Source of the DNA: an uncultured Gammaproteobacteria bacterium
Lineage (GTDB): Bacteria; Pseudomonadota; Gammaproteobacteria; Arenicellales; UBA868
Direction: 5' to 3'
Assembly: GCA_913051905.1 (NCBI GenBank)
Contig: CAJXBY010000184.1
Span: 1 to 5,319, forward strand
Length of the DNA: 5,319 bases
Position numbers and translations under genes: made by a program. Positions 1-5,319 of the stretch are shown here, in pieces. Position 1 is the stretch's first letter. Each line of letters opens with the position of its first letter. The notes beneath the pieces were generated by a model, which was not told the DNA's origin, made no database searches, and saw only the letters and a list, made by a program, of their open reading frames with translations.

Positions 1-167
1 GCCTGAACCACGACAACCACGCATTGGCCATCGAGATCGCCTCTCTGGCTGACGGCATACGCGGGTACGGTCATGTCAAAGAACGCCACCTCGAGGAAGT
101 ACAGGCCCGACAGGAGGAGCTGCTCGCGCGCTGGCGTACCCACGAACCCCGAGCAGCGGCCAGCTGA
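1..167 (+). CDS. C-terminal end of a probable indolepyruvate ferredoxin oxidoreductase (partial)
   Basis: Only the last 54 codons are present, read in frame from base 3 to the TGA at 165-167; the 5' part lies outside the window. The visible peptide contains ALAIEIASLADGIRGYGHVK followed by ERHLEEVQARQEELLARW. This resembles the extreme C-terminus of the large fused indolepyruvate ferredoxin oxidoreductases (the DUF6537-type tail), where a motif like 'EIA-LP--IRGFGHVKE' precedes a short charged helix. Members of that family oxidatively decarboxylate aryl-pyruvates from aromatic amino acid breakdown to acyl-CoA, with thiamine diphosphate and ferredoxin, in the cytoplasm. None of the catalytic domains can be seen here, so the call rests on the tail motif alone. 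The next gene lies on the same strand after a gap of about 80-130 bases with no clear terminator. Confidence 0.7.
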   Translation, partial: LNHDNHALAIEIASLADGIRGYGHVKERHLEEVQARQEELLARWRTHEPRAAAS

Positions 168-294
168 GGCCAGGACCGCCTAGCAACTGGCCGGTATTGA
201 TCCACGACCCGGCTTTAGGTGCGGCAGGCACCCGACGACAGTCTGATCATTGAACACAAAGCGAGATCGGGTTGTTGGGAACGAGAGGCCGGAC

Positions 295-783
295 GTGGCC
301 GATGAGTGCCGACGGTTCCTGGCTTCCTTCCAGTCGGCCCAGTTGGCAACAGTCAGCACGGATGGCCGACCGGATATCAGTTATGCACCGTTTATCTTTC
401 AGAATGAAGCGTTTTACCTCCTGGTCAGCGAGCTGTCGGCACATACAGGCAATATGCGCTACCAGCGCCATGCAGCCCTACTTTTTATTGAAGATGAGGG
501 CGACGCCGCGCAGATCTATACCCGTCGACGACTGAGTTTCAGTTGCCTTGCAGAGGTTTGTGAACGCAACGGCGAAACCTGGAAACAGTTGATCCCGCTA
601 TTCCGCAGCCGATTCGGAACGGTGGTCGACACTCTGGCTCACCTCGAAGATTTCATCCTGATTCAACTGAACCCGGAGCGCGGCAGGTGGGTCACAGGAT
701 TTGGCAAAGCCTATGATTTCCAGGGCACCGGCTTCGAAGGAGCACAACACCTGGGCCCTCAACAGCTCAGTCCCCGCGGTTGA
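295..783 (+). CDS. HugZ-family / pyridoxamine 5'-phosphate oxidase-fold protein
   Basis: This is a single-domain split-barrel flavin/heme-binding type protein of 162 residues. Seen in the sequence: an N-terminal helix (CRRFLASF), the strand LATVSTDGRPDISYAPF (17-33), a barrel segment FYLLVSELSAHTGNM (40-54), LLFIEDE (62-68), the basic IYTRRRLSF (74-82), and GFGKAYDF (135-142). The spacing of SYAPF, S-LS-H--N, IEDE and R-RL matches HugZ/HutZ proteins, some of which bind and degrade heme, while related members bind FMN. His152 near the C-terminus could be a heme ligand, but this is inference. No DUF2470 domain follows. Start: the reading frame opens after a TGA at 244-246, allowing TTG 250 (177 aa), but that codon has no Shine-Dalgarno. 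GTG 295 has GAGG at 285-288, six bases upstream, and gives a family-like N-terminus, so I prefer it. The gene converges on rluB with 35 bases between the stops. The family is confident; heme degradation versus a flavin oxidoreductase role is not resolved. Confidence 0.85.
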   Translation: MADECRRFLASFQSAQLATVSTDGRPDISYAPFIFQNEAFYLLVSELSAHTGNMRYQRHAALLFIEDEGDAAQIYTRRRLSFSCLAEVCERNGETWKQLIPLFRSRFGTVVDTLAHLEDFILIQLNPERGRWVTGFGKAYDFQGTGFEGAQHLGPQQLSPRG

Positions 784-818
784 TGCGGTTTCCCGCCCTG
801 CACACGGCCGGCTGAGCT

Positions 819-1598
819 TTACACGGAAGAATCCGTAGACCGGCGTCCGCTGTGTGACACATCAACCGAGCGCAGAAGGGCTTTGACCTCAGCACGATCC
901 AGTTCCCGCAACTGTCCAGCTTTCAGACTGCGTGGGAGAACCAGATCACCGTAACGAGTACGAATGAGCCGATTTACTCGGCACCCTACCGCGGACCACA
1001 TGCGCCGGATCTCACGGTAGCGTCCTTCACGGACCACAACCTCGTACCAGCGGTTGGCCCCGCGTCCGCCCTGGTGCCGAATGCGCTCAAAACGGCTGAC
1101 CTGGCCATCCAGACGGATTCCTTCGCTCAGTTGTCGAATAGCATCCCTGTCCGGCTCCCCCTGGATCCGACACCGATACTCGCGCTCGATGCGGCTCGAC
1201 GGGTGCATCAGGCGGTCGGCCAGATCACCGTCTGTGGTAAAGAGCAGCAGACCCTGGCTGTTGACATCAAGACGGCCTACCGATACCCATCGGGCACTGC
1301 GCAGCCGCGGCAGGTTTTCAAAAACCGTTGGCCGGCCACCCGGGTCATTTCTGGAACAGATCTCGCCAACCGGCTTGTGATAGAGAACCACCCGCAGCAC
1401 GGCACGTTGGGCACGTCGGATTCTGACCAACTGCTGATCGATTCTGATCGAGTCCGAATCATCGACCGTGGAGCCGAGTACCGCCGCACTGCCATTGATG
1501 CTCACACGGCCCTGGCGAATCCAGTTTTCGATTTCCCGCCGGGACCCAACACCCACACGGGCAAGAACTTTCTGAACCCGTTCAGCCACCACGGTCAA
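819..1598 (-). CDS. rluB: 23S rRNA pseudouridine synthase RluB (RsuA/RluB family)
   Basis: This cytoplasmic enzyme isomerises a uridine in 23S rRNA to pseudouridine (U2605 in E. coli for RluB). The protein is 259 aa. An N-terminal S4 RNA-binding domain spans about residues 5-50 (ERVQKVLARVGVGSRREIE, GRVSING). The catalytic domain follows, with KPVGEICSRNDPGGRPTVF (75-93) and the signature GRLDVNSQGLLLFTTDG (108-124), in which Asp111 is the predicted nucleophile. Later motifs are HPSSRIEREYRC (132-143) and REGRYREIRRMWSAVGC (190-206). A short polar tail ends the protein. RsuA, RluE and RluF share this fold, but the position directly after scpA-scpB is typical of RluB. No ATG suits the start: TTG 1598 is the outermost, while GTG 1592 and GTG 1589 would drop only two or three residues. 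All overlap the scpB stop by 8-17 nt and none has a clear ribosome-binding site, which suggests translational coupling to scpB. Confidence 0.93.
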   Translation of the reverse strand: MTVVAERVQKVLARVGVGSRREIENWIRQGRVSINGSAAVLGSTVDDSDSIRIDQQLVRIRRAQRAVLRVVLYHKPVGEICSRNDPGGRPTVFENLPRLRSARWVSVGRLDVNSQGLLLFTTDGDLADRLMHPSSRIEREYRCRIQGEPDRDAIRQLSEGIRLDGQVSRFERIRHQGGRGANRWYEVVVREGRYREIRRMWSAVGCRVNRLIRTRYGDLVLPRSLKAGQLRELDRAEVKALLRSVDVSHSGRRSTDSSV

Positions 1599-2304
1599 TA
1601 GTTGCAGGCAGACTTTCGTCCGGTTCAGCCGAATTGTCTATTTCCACCGTCTGTGTCAGATACTGATCGGCCTCGCACCGATGGTCGTCAGCCTCTTCCG
1701 GATCCGGATTCTCCTCCCCATCTACCGGTGTGGCCGGCTCAGGCAGGATGATATTCAGTTCACGAGCGATCTCGCTAATATCTCGTTGCTCAGCGAGATC
1801 AGGCAAATGCTTAATTGACTCGAGATTGAAATACTCCAGGAACTCGGCAGTTGTGGAGTAAAGTGCCGGTCTCCCGGGCACTTCGCGGTTACCGACCTGC
1901 CTGATCCAGTTACGTTCGAGGAGCACCCTCATAATATCTGTAGACACACCGACACCCCTGACTTCCTCGATGTCCCCCCGTGTGACGGGCTGACGATAAG
2001 CAATGATTGCCAGCGTCTCAAGCAGCGCCTTTGAATATCGGGGCGGACGGGATTCTCGCAGTTTCCGAAGGGCGCCTGTATACCTCTCCCTGGTCTGAAA
2101 GCGGAATCCATTTGCCACACGAACCAGTTCTATCCCACGATCAGCGTAATCGGATGACAATTCATCCAGGATCGCTTGAATATCTTGGGCTTCCTCCCCG
2201 CCAGAACCCGGAAACATCGACTGCAGATCCCGAACCGAAAGAGGTTCCTCGGCGGAGAAAAGGGCCGCCTCAATGGTGTTTCTAAGTTGTGCTTTGTCTT
2301 TCAT
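1582..2304 (-). CDS. scpB: Segregation and condensation protein B (ScpB)
   Basis: ScpB dimers bind the central part of ScpA and regulate the SMC condensin complex, which organises and separates the nucleoid. The 240-aa protein shows two winged-helix regions. The first covers about residues 5-80 (IEAALFSAEEPLSVRDL, GIELVRVANGFRFQTR). The second covers about 90-165 with the family hallmark ALLETLAIIAYRQPVTRGDI (93-112), EEVRGVGVS, LLERNWIRQVG and VPGRPALYSTT (142-152). After residue 190 comes an acidic, probably disordered tail of about 50 residues, a common addition in gammaproteobacteria. The ATG start shares its A with the TGA stop of scpA (TGATG) and has no strong ribosome-binding site of its own, so translation is likely coupled to scpA. 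The 3' end overlaps the start of rluB. Confidence 0.96.
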   Translation of the reverse strand: MKDKAQLRNTIEAALFSAEEPLSVRDLQSMFPGSGGEEAQDIQAILDELSSDYADRGIELVRVANGFRFQTRERYTGALRKLRESRPPRYSKALLETLAIIAYRQPVTRGDIEEVRGVGVSTDIMRVLLERNWIRQVGNREVPGRPALYSTTAEFLEYFNLESIKHLPDLAEQRDISEIARELNIILPEPATPVDGEENPDPEEADDHRCEADQYLTQTVEIDNSAEPDESLPATIDRGG

Positions 2305-3167
2305 CAGCTTTTTATCTTGATATGGATAGGCGCCAGCAGCTCGTTCTGTGCAACCACCAGGAGACCATCCCGAACCAGCTCGAGCACCGCGATAAAACTT
2401 ACGACCAGACCCATTCTCCCTTCATCCGGGTCAAAGAAATCTTCAAGTCTTGCGTATTCTCCGCTGCGGACACGCTCGAGAATTCTACCCATGCGTTCTC
2501 TTACCGATAAGGCCTCCGGCACCAGCTGCAGGTGTTGACGACGCTGGGCCGATAACATCGCAGATCGCATTGCGTCCACCAGGCTGGCCAGATCAACTGA
2601 GGTTTCTACCTTCGGTGGGGTCGGATCATCTACCCTGGCATAAGCAAGATACAGATCGCGTTCCAGCCTGGGTCGTGCATCGAGCTCGTCCGCAGCATTG
2701 CGGAAGCGCTCGTACTCCTGCAATCGACGAACCAGAACAGCGCGTGGGTCCTCTTCATCGCCGTCTTCTAACATCTCAGGACGAGGCAACAGCATCCTGG
2801 ATTTTATCTCGGCCAGCATGGCGGCCATCACCAGATATTCCGCAGCGAGATCGAGACGCAGCCGCTGCATCAACTCAACATACTCCATATACTGACGAGT
2901 GATGTCGGCGACGGGAATCTCCAGGATATCGATGTTCTGCTTGCGGATCAGGTAGAGCAGCAGATCCAAGGGACCCTGGAACGCCTCGAGGATCACCTCA
3001 AGTGCATCCGGGGGAATATAGAGATCTTCCGGCCAGCTCTGGAGCACCTCCCCGGCGACCAGTGCCCGTGGTTTAGGCTCGCTAGCCTGCTCGTTCACCG
3101 ATGGCACATCTTCTTCAGTCATCGAACCGCCCGTTCCACCATATAGTTGATTGCCGACCACAGCCAT
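2304..3167 (-). CDS. scpA: Segregation and condensation protein A (ScpA, kleisin)
   Basis: ScpA is the kleisin that bridges the two heads of an SMC dimer and recruits ScpB for chromosome condensation and segregation. The protein is 287 aa from the ATG at 3167. Seen: EDLYIPPDALEVILEAFQGP (47-66) followed by LDLLLYLIRKQNIDILEIPV (67-86), the strongest family signature; a helical N-domain through about 130 (AAEYLVMAAMLAEIKSRMLL); a variable acidic linker; and a C-terminal winged helix (LVVSFIAVLELVRDGLLVVAQ, about 254-274) that in kleisins binds the SMC head. The first about 35 residues are not conserved. A second ATG at 3122 (residue 16) would give an N-terminus closer to gammaproteobacterial relatives. 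Neither start has a good Shine-Dalgarno, so the true start may be 3122. The gene lies 120 bases after folK and overlaps scpB by one base. In many gammaproteobacteria other genes, such as trpS, sit upstream instead. Confidence 0.96.
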   Translation of the reverse strand: MAVVGNQLYGGTGGSMTEEDVPSVNEQASEPKPRALVAGEVLQSWPEDLYIPPDALEVILEAFQGPLDLLLYLIRKQNIDILEIPVADITRQYMEYVELMQRLRLDLAAEYLVMAAMLAEIKSRMLLPRPEMLEDGDEEDPRAVLVRRLQEYERFRNAADELDARPRLERDLYLAYARVDDPTPPKVETSVDLASLVDAMRSAMLSAQRRQHLQLVPEALSVRERMGRILERVRSGEYARLEDFFDPDEGRMGLVVSFIAVLELVRDGLLVVAQNELLAPIHIKIKS

Positions 3168-3287
3168 CCTATCGGGAGGTGCTGCCGGGCTTCATCTGAT
3201 TTGATTCTGAATACCACGGAGAAAGATCATGTACTGGTAGGCCGAATTGTAACCGGTCAGAGACGACGATTCGCGCGGTCCGACAGG

Positions 3288-3812
3288 TCATCCAGACGGG
3301 GTCGAATCGGATGCAGACAACATTTCGACCTGCTGTCCGGCGCAGTTCTCCCGGCATTCTGTCAGCTTGCCCACGGCCGGAATCACCATGTCGCCTTCGA
3401 TCTCGAATAGTGGCTCCAGCACGAAGAGGCGCTGATGGATTCTGGGGTGTGGCAGCGTCAGAGCAGCCGTCTCACCGACAAGGTCGTCGTAAATCAGAAT
3501 ATCCAGGTCAAGCGTGCGGGGACCGAACCGTACACCGCGCCGGACCCGACCGAACCGGTTTTCAATGCTCTGAAGCCGTTCCAGCAGAGCGGCTGGCTCC
3601 AGCGTGCAGTTGATTCGAACCACGGCATTGATGAACTCCGGCTGGTCGACGTAATCGGTAGGTGCTGTCCTATAAAGCGAGGAGCGTGCCGTAACCCGGA
3701 TACCAGGCTCATTGTCGATCTCAGCCATCCCTGCCTCAACCTTCTGAACCGGTTCGCCGAGGTTAGAGCCCAGCCCGATCCAGGCCCGGGCACCGCATTG
3801 GGCCAGCTTCAT
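3288..3812 (-). CDS. folK: 2-amino-4-hydroxy-6-hydroxymethyldihydropteridine diphosphokinase (HPPK)
   Basis: FolK transfers pyrophosphate from ATP to 6-hydroxymethyl-7,8-dihydropterin, giving the substrate for dihydropteroate synthase in folate synthesis. The 174-aa protein fits the usual length of about 160-170. Seen: AWIGLGSNLGEP (10-21), the first strand and turn; SLYRTAP (45-51); YVDQPEFINAVV (54-65), which helps form the pterin pocket; GRVRRGVRFGPRTLDLDILI (88-107), whose Asp102 and Asp104 match the magnesium-binding aspartates; and LPHPRIHQRLFVLEPLFEI (120-138). Start: the frame stays open to an ATG at 3890, but that would overlap pcnB by 82 bases and add a 26-residue low-complexity extension. 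The ATG at 3812 overlaps the pcnB TGA as ATGA and begins just before the conserved core, so it is chosen. The C-terminal tail of about 20 residues is poorly conserved. Confidence 0.95.
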   Translation of the reverse strand: MKLAQCGARAWIGLGSNLGEPVQKVEAGMAEIDNEPGIRVTARSSLYRTAPTDYVDQPEFINAVVRINCTLEPAALLERLQSIENRFGRVRRGVRFGPRTLDLDILIYDDLVGETAALTLPHPRIHQRLFVLEPLFEIEGDMVIPAVGKLTECRENCAGQQVEMLSASDSTPSG

Positions 3813-5143
3813 GCGGATGTGCGGCGGGTCCGTGACTTTCGGCGGCGACCCGCCTTCTTCGGACCCAGCGCTCGGATCATTTTCTGGCATTCATCGGAAT
3901 CCACCGTCTGGATTTTTTCCCACCACTTCACCACAAAACGATCCGCTTCACCTGCATCGGCGAGGAGCAACAGGAAATCATACCCAGCCCGGAACCTGCG
4001 ATTTTCCATCAAGCGACGGATGGTCCGTGGCCGACGCGCCGACAGCCGTGCCTGCATTTCCCAAATCTCAATCATGACAGTGGAAACACGCCTGGGAATG
4101 GCGACCGGTTTCCCGGCACGCTCGAATAGGCGAAGAGCCGACCGACGTATCAACTCGGGACCGGACAACCGACGGGTCTGGTTCCGGGCCTTCTCAAGCG
4201 CTACCGGGCGCCAGAACAGCACGGCAAAAAGAAAAGGTGATATGACGGGTTTTCCTTCGCGGATCCGCAAATCTGTGTTCCGGAGTGCGGAGGGAATCAG
4301 TCCCTTCATCGGATCCAGGTCGAGGTCCGCGTAGCAAGAAGCAGCATCCGGAAACAGCTGCTCGAAAAGACCCATACGGTAAAGGTCTTTAAAAGCCTGC
4401 TCACCGCAACCGTTATGAAAGACTTTGAGGACCTCATCGAACAGACGAGCGGAAGACGCAGTGCAAAGATGAGGGGCCATCTTTGGTATCAGCTGAGCGA
4501 GCTGGGTCTCAAAAACAAACCCCAGCTTCGCTTTGAATCGCACAGCACGAAGCATTCTGACCGGATCCTCGACCAGTCGAGTCTCAGGGTCACCAATCAG
4601 GCGTAACGTCCGGCTGCGCAGGTCAGCGAGCCCCCCAACATAGTCGACCAGTCTATCGTCGATGGGGTCGTAATACAGACAATTGACCGTAAAATCCCGA
4701 CGTAACGCATCCTGATCGCGCGCGCCAAACACGTTGTTGAAAACAAACCGGTCATCGTGACGGTGATTCTCCGAATCCTCGTCGGCCTCGAGCGCATTTC
4801 CGCGATAGGTCGCCACCTCGATGACCTCACGTCCGATCCGCACATGGGCGAGTCGAAATCGACGGCCGACCAGCCGTACTCTCCGAAAGAGCTGTCGAAT
4901 CTCGTCCGGAGTAGCATCCGTGACGACATCAAAGTCCTTTGGCGGCTGACCGATCAACAGGTCCCGTATACAGCCACCGACCACATCACCAGCATAGCCC
5001 GTCTTTCGTAACGTTCTGATTATCGACAGAGCAGCCGGGCTGATGTCTTTGGGCGACAGCCGGTGCTCGGATGCAGCGATTGGTTCGGACAGCGTAGCAG
5101 ACCCTGCAGAATTCGAGGCCGCATCGAGACTGCGGTTATTCAG
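3809..5143 (-). CDS. pcnB: Poly(A) polymerase I, with probable non-canonical start codon
   Basis: PcnB adds 3' poly(A) tails to RNA, promoting degradation by exonucleases. From CTG 5143 the protein is 444 aa, near the roughly 450-465 aa of E. coli PcnB. Seen: SEHRLSPKDISPAALSII (25-42), an N-terminal motif typical of PcnB; VGGCIRDLLIG (55-65); KDFDVVTDATP with the catalytic DxD at Asp70/Asp72; LVGRRFRLAHV, which favours poly(A) polymerase over CCA transferase; RRDFTVNCLYY; EDPVRMLRAVRF; VKWWEKIQ; and a basic tail (RRRKSRTRRTSA) like that of E. coli. The only canonical start codon before the DxD motif is GTG 4984, which would remove the SEH...KDIS region and cut into the core glycine motif. 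The frame is open back to the TGA at 5173 but has no ATG, GTG or TTG. CTG 5143, eleven bases after AAGG at 5158-5155, is my best guess; CTG 5092, ATC 5080 and ACG 5095 are alternatives. Identity is certain, start uncertain. Confidence 0.9.
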   Translation of the reverse strand: MNNRSLDAASNSAGSATLSEPIAASEHRLSPKDISPAALSIIRTLRKTGYAGDVVGGCIRDLLIGQPPKDFDVVTDATPDEIRQLFRRVRLVGRRFRLAHVRIGREVIEVATYRGNALEADEDSENHRHDDRFVFNNVFGARDQDALRRDFTVNCLYYDPIDDRLVDYVGGLADLRSRTLRLIGDPETRLVEDPVRMLRAVRFKAKLGFVFETQLAQLIPKMAPHLCTASSARLFDEVLKVFHNGCGEQAFKDLYRMGLFEQLFPDAASCYADLDLDPMKGLIPSALRNTDLRIREGKPVISPFLFAVLFWRPVALEKARNQTRRLSGPELIRRSALRLFERAGKPVAIPRRVSTVMIEIWEMQARLSARRPRTIRRLMENRRFRAGYDFLLLLADAGEADRFVVKWWEKIQTVDSDECQKMIRALGPKKAGRRRKSRTRRTSA

Positions 5144-5180
5144 TTTTTGACCCGCCTTATGTTCTGAAAATCAATTTGAC

Positions 5181-5208
5181 CGCCACCGGGCTCCGAAGCT
5201 CGGTGGCG
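5181..5208. repeat. 12-bp inverted repeat between pcnB and tRNA-Glu
   Basis: The left arm CGCCACCGGGCT (5181-5192) and right arm AGCTCGGTGGCG (5197-5208) pair over 12 bases around the four-base loop CCGA. All pairs are Watson-Crick except one G-T at 5189/5200; in minus-strand RNA that position becomes an A-C mismatch, leaving 8 plus 3 pairs. No T-run follows on either strand, so it is not a standard intrinsic terminator. It lies 8 bases upstream of the open pcnB frame and 56 bases upstream of the tRNA, so it could form in the pcnB 5' leader or serve as a DNA site for a protein. Its function is unknown. Confidence 0.7.
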
Positions 5209-5264
5209 CGATGCGGAGACCTGACCCCTATGGTAGCATCCTTGTCGGTCAATCCGATCACCTC

Positions 5265-5319
5265 GCTCCCTTCGTCTAGCGGTTAGGACGCTGGCCTCTC
5301 ACGCCGGAAACAGGGGTTC
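5265..5319 (+). tRNA. tRNA-Glu (anticodon CTC), 3' end outside window
   Basis: The first 55 or so bases of a glutamate tRNA are visible. The acceptor 5' strand is GCTCCCT (5265-5271), followed by TC and a D-arm with GTCT pairing to GGAC and the conserved GG in the loop. The anticodon stem is CTGGC (5291-5295) with GCCGG (5303-5307), and the loop CTCTCAC places the anticodon CTC at 5298-5300. The T-arm begins with AGGGGTTC, where the window ends. The order of features closely matches E. coli tRNA-Glu, which instead has UUC as its anticodon. The anticodon reads GAG codons. The gene is divergent from pcnB. A -10-like TATGGT at 5229-5234 sits at a plausible distance, but no matching -35 is seen. 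Confidence 0.93.

Noticed and set aside
168..192. GGCCAG (168-173) and CTGGCC (187-192) inverted repeat after the first gene as a terminator
   Set aside because: Six pairs with a 13-base loop and no following T-run do not support an intrinsic terminator.
218..232. Small hairpin GGTGC/GCACC upstream of the HugZ-like gene
   Set aside because: Only five pairs with a five-base loop; expected by chance in GC-rich DNA and without a T-run or motif.
784..818. Bidirectional terminator between the converging HugZ-like gene and rluB
   Set aside because: The 35-base gap has no convincing stem plus T-run; the small ACGGA/TCCGT repeat at 823-836 has only five pairs and lies inside rluB.
1074..1601. Plus-strand open frame of 175 codons opposite rluB
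   Set aside because: It is antisense to the conserved S4 and catalytic domains of rluB and has no recognisable domain or ribosome-binding site.
3169..3357. Minus-strand 62-codon frame across the folK end and the folK-scpA gap
   Set aside because: Most of it is out of frame within folK, there is no family resemblance, and it ends against the scpA start; chance is the simplest explanation.
3813..3890. N-terminal extension of folK starting at ATG 3890
   Set aside because: It lies within the pcnB coding end, adds a Gly/Ser/Pro-rich stretch not typical of HPPK, and the ATGA overlap at 3812 is a far better start.
3435..4334. Plus-strand open frame of 299 codons opposite folK and pcnB
   Set aside because: It lies wholly antisense to two well-conserved genes, its translation resembles no family I know, and it is rich in Arg and Ser as expected for the reverse of GC-rich coding sequence.
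5225..5252. Minus-strand promoter for pcnB, -35 TTGACC at 5252-5247
   Set aside because: The -35 is good, but the element at a suitable spacing is TAGGGG, a poor -10, so it cannot be called.

Overview
The window looks like a piece of a moderately GC-rich gammaproteobacterial chromosome. The evidence is the close resemblance of the poly(A) polymerase I, ScpA, ScpB and RluB proteins to gammaproteobacterial versions, and the pcnB-folK pairing. Nothing points to a phage, plasmid, transposon, CRISPR array or genomic island. I did not find a new multi-gene system; the genes are mostly housekeeping. The most unusual point is how pcnB starts.

Layout. At the left end (1-167, plus strand) is the last part of a probable indolepyruvate ferredoxin oxidoreductase. 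It is followed on the same strand by a small HugZ/pyridoxamine-oxidase-fold protein (about 295-783). That gene converges on a minus-strand gene train read from right to left: pcnB (about 5143-3809), folK (3812-3288), scpA (3167-2304), scpB (2304-1582) and rluB (1598-819). At the far right, divergent from pcnB, a tRNA-Glu with anticodon CTC starts at 5265 and runs off the window.

Gene logic. PcnB adds poly(A) tails to RNA. FolK makes the activated pterin for folate. ScpA and ScpB form the kleisin subcomplex of SMC condensin. RluB modifies 23S rRNA. The genes are tightly packed: pcnB and folK overlap as ATGA, scpA and scpB as TGATG, and scpB and rluB by 8-17 nt. The one gap is 120 bp between folK and scpA, so these could be two transcription units (pcnB-folK and scpAB-rluB) or one.

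Points of interest. The pcnB reading frame continues about 60 codons upstream of its first canonical start codon (GTG 4984) and carries clear PcnB sequence there, yet this extension has no ATG, GTG or TTG. Non-canonical initiation, as known for E. coli pcnB (AUU), is the likely explanation. A 12-bp inverted repeat and a nine-codon upstream ORF lie just ahead of it. Starts of rluB and of the HugZ-like gene also appear non-ATG. No gene-free stretch exceeds 300 bases.
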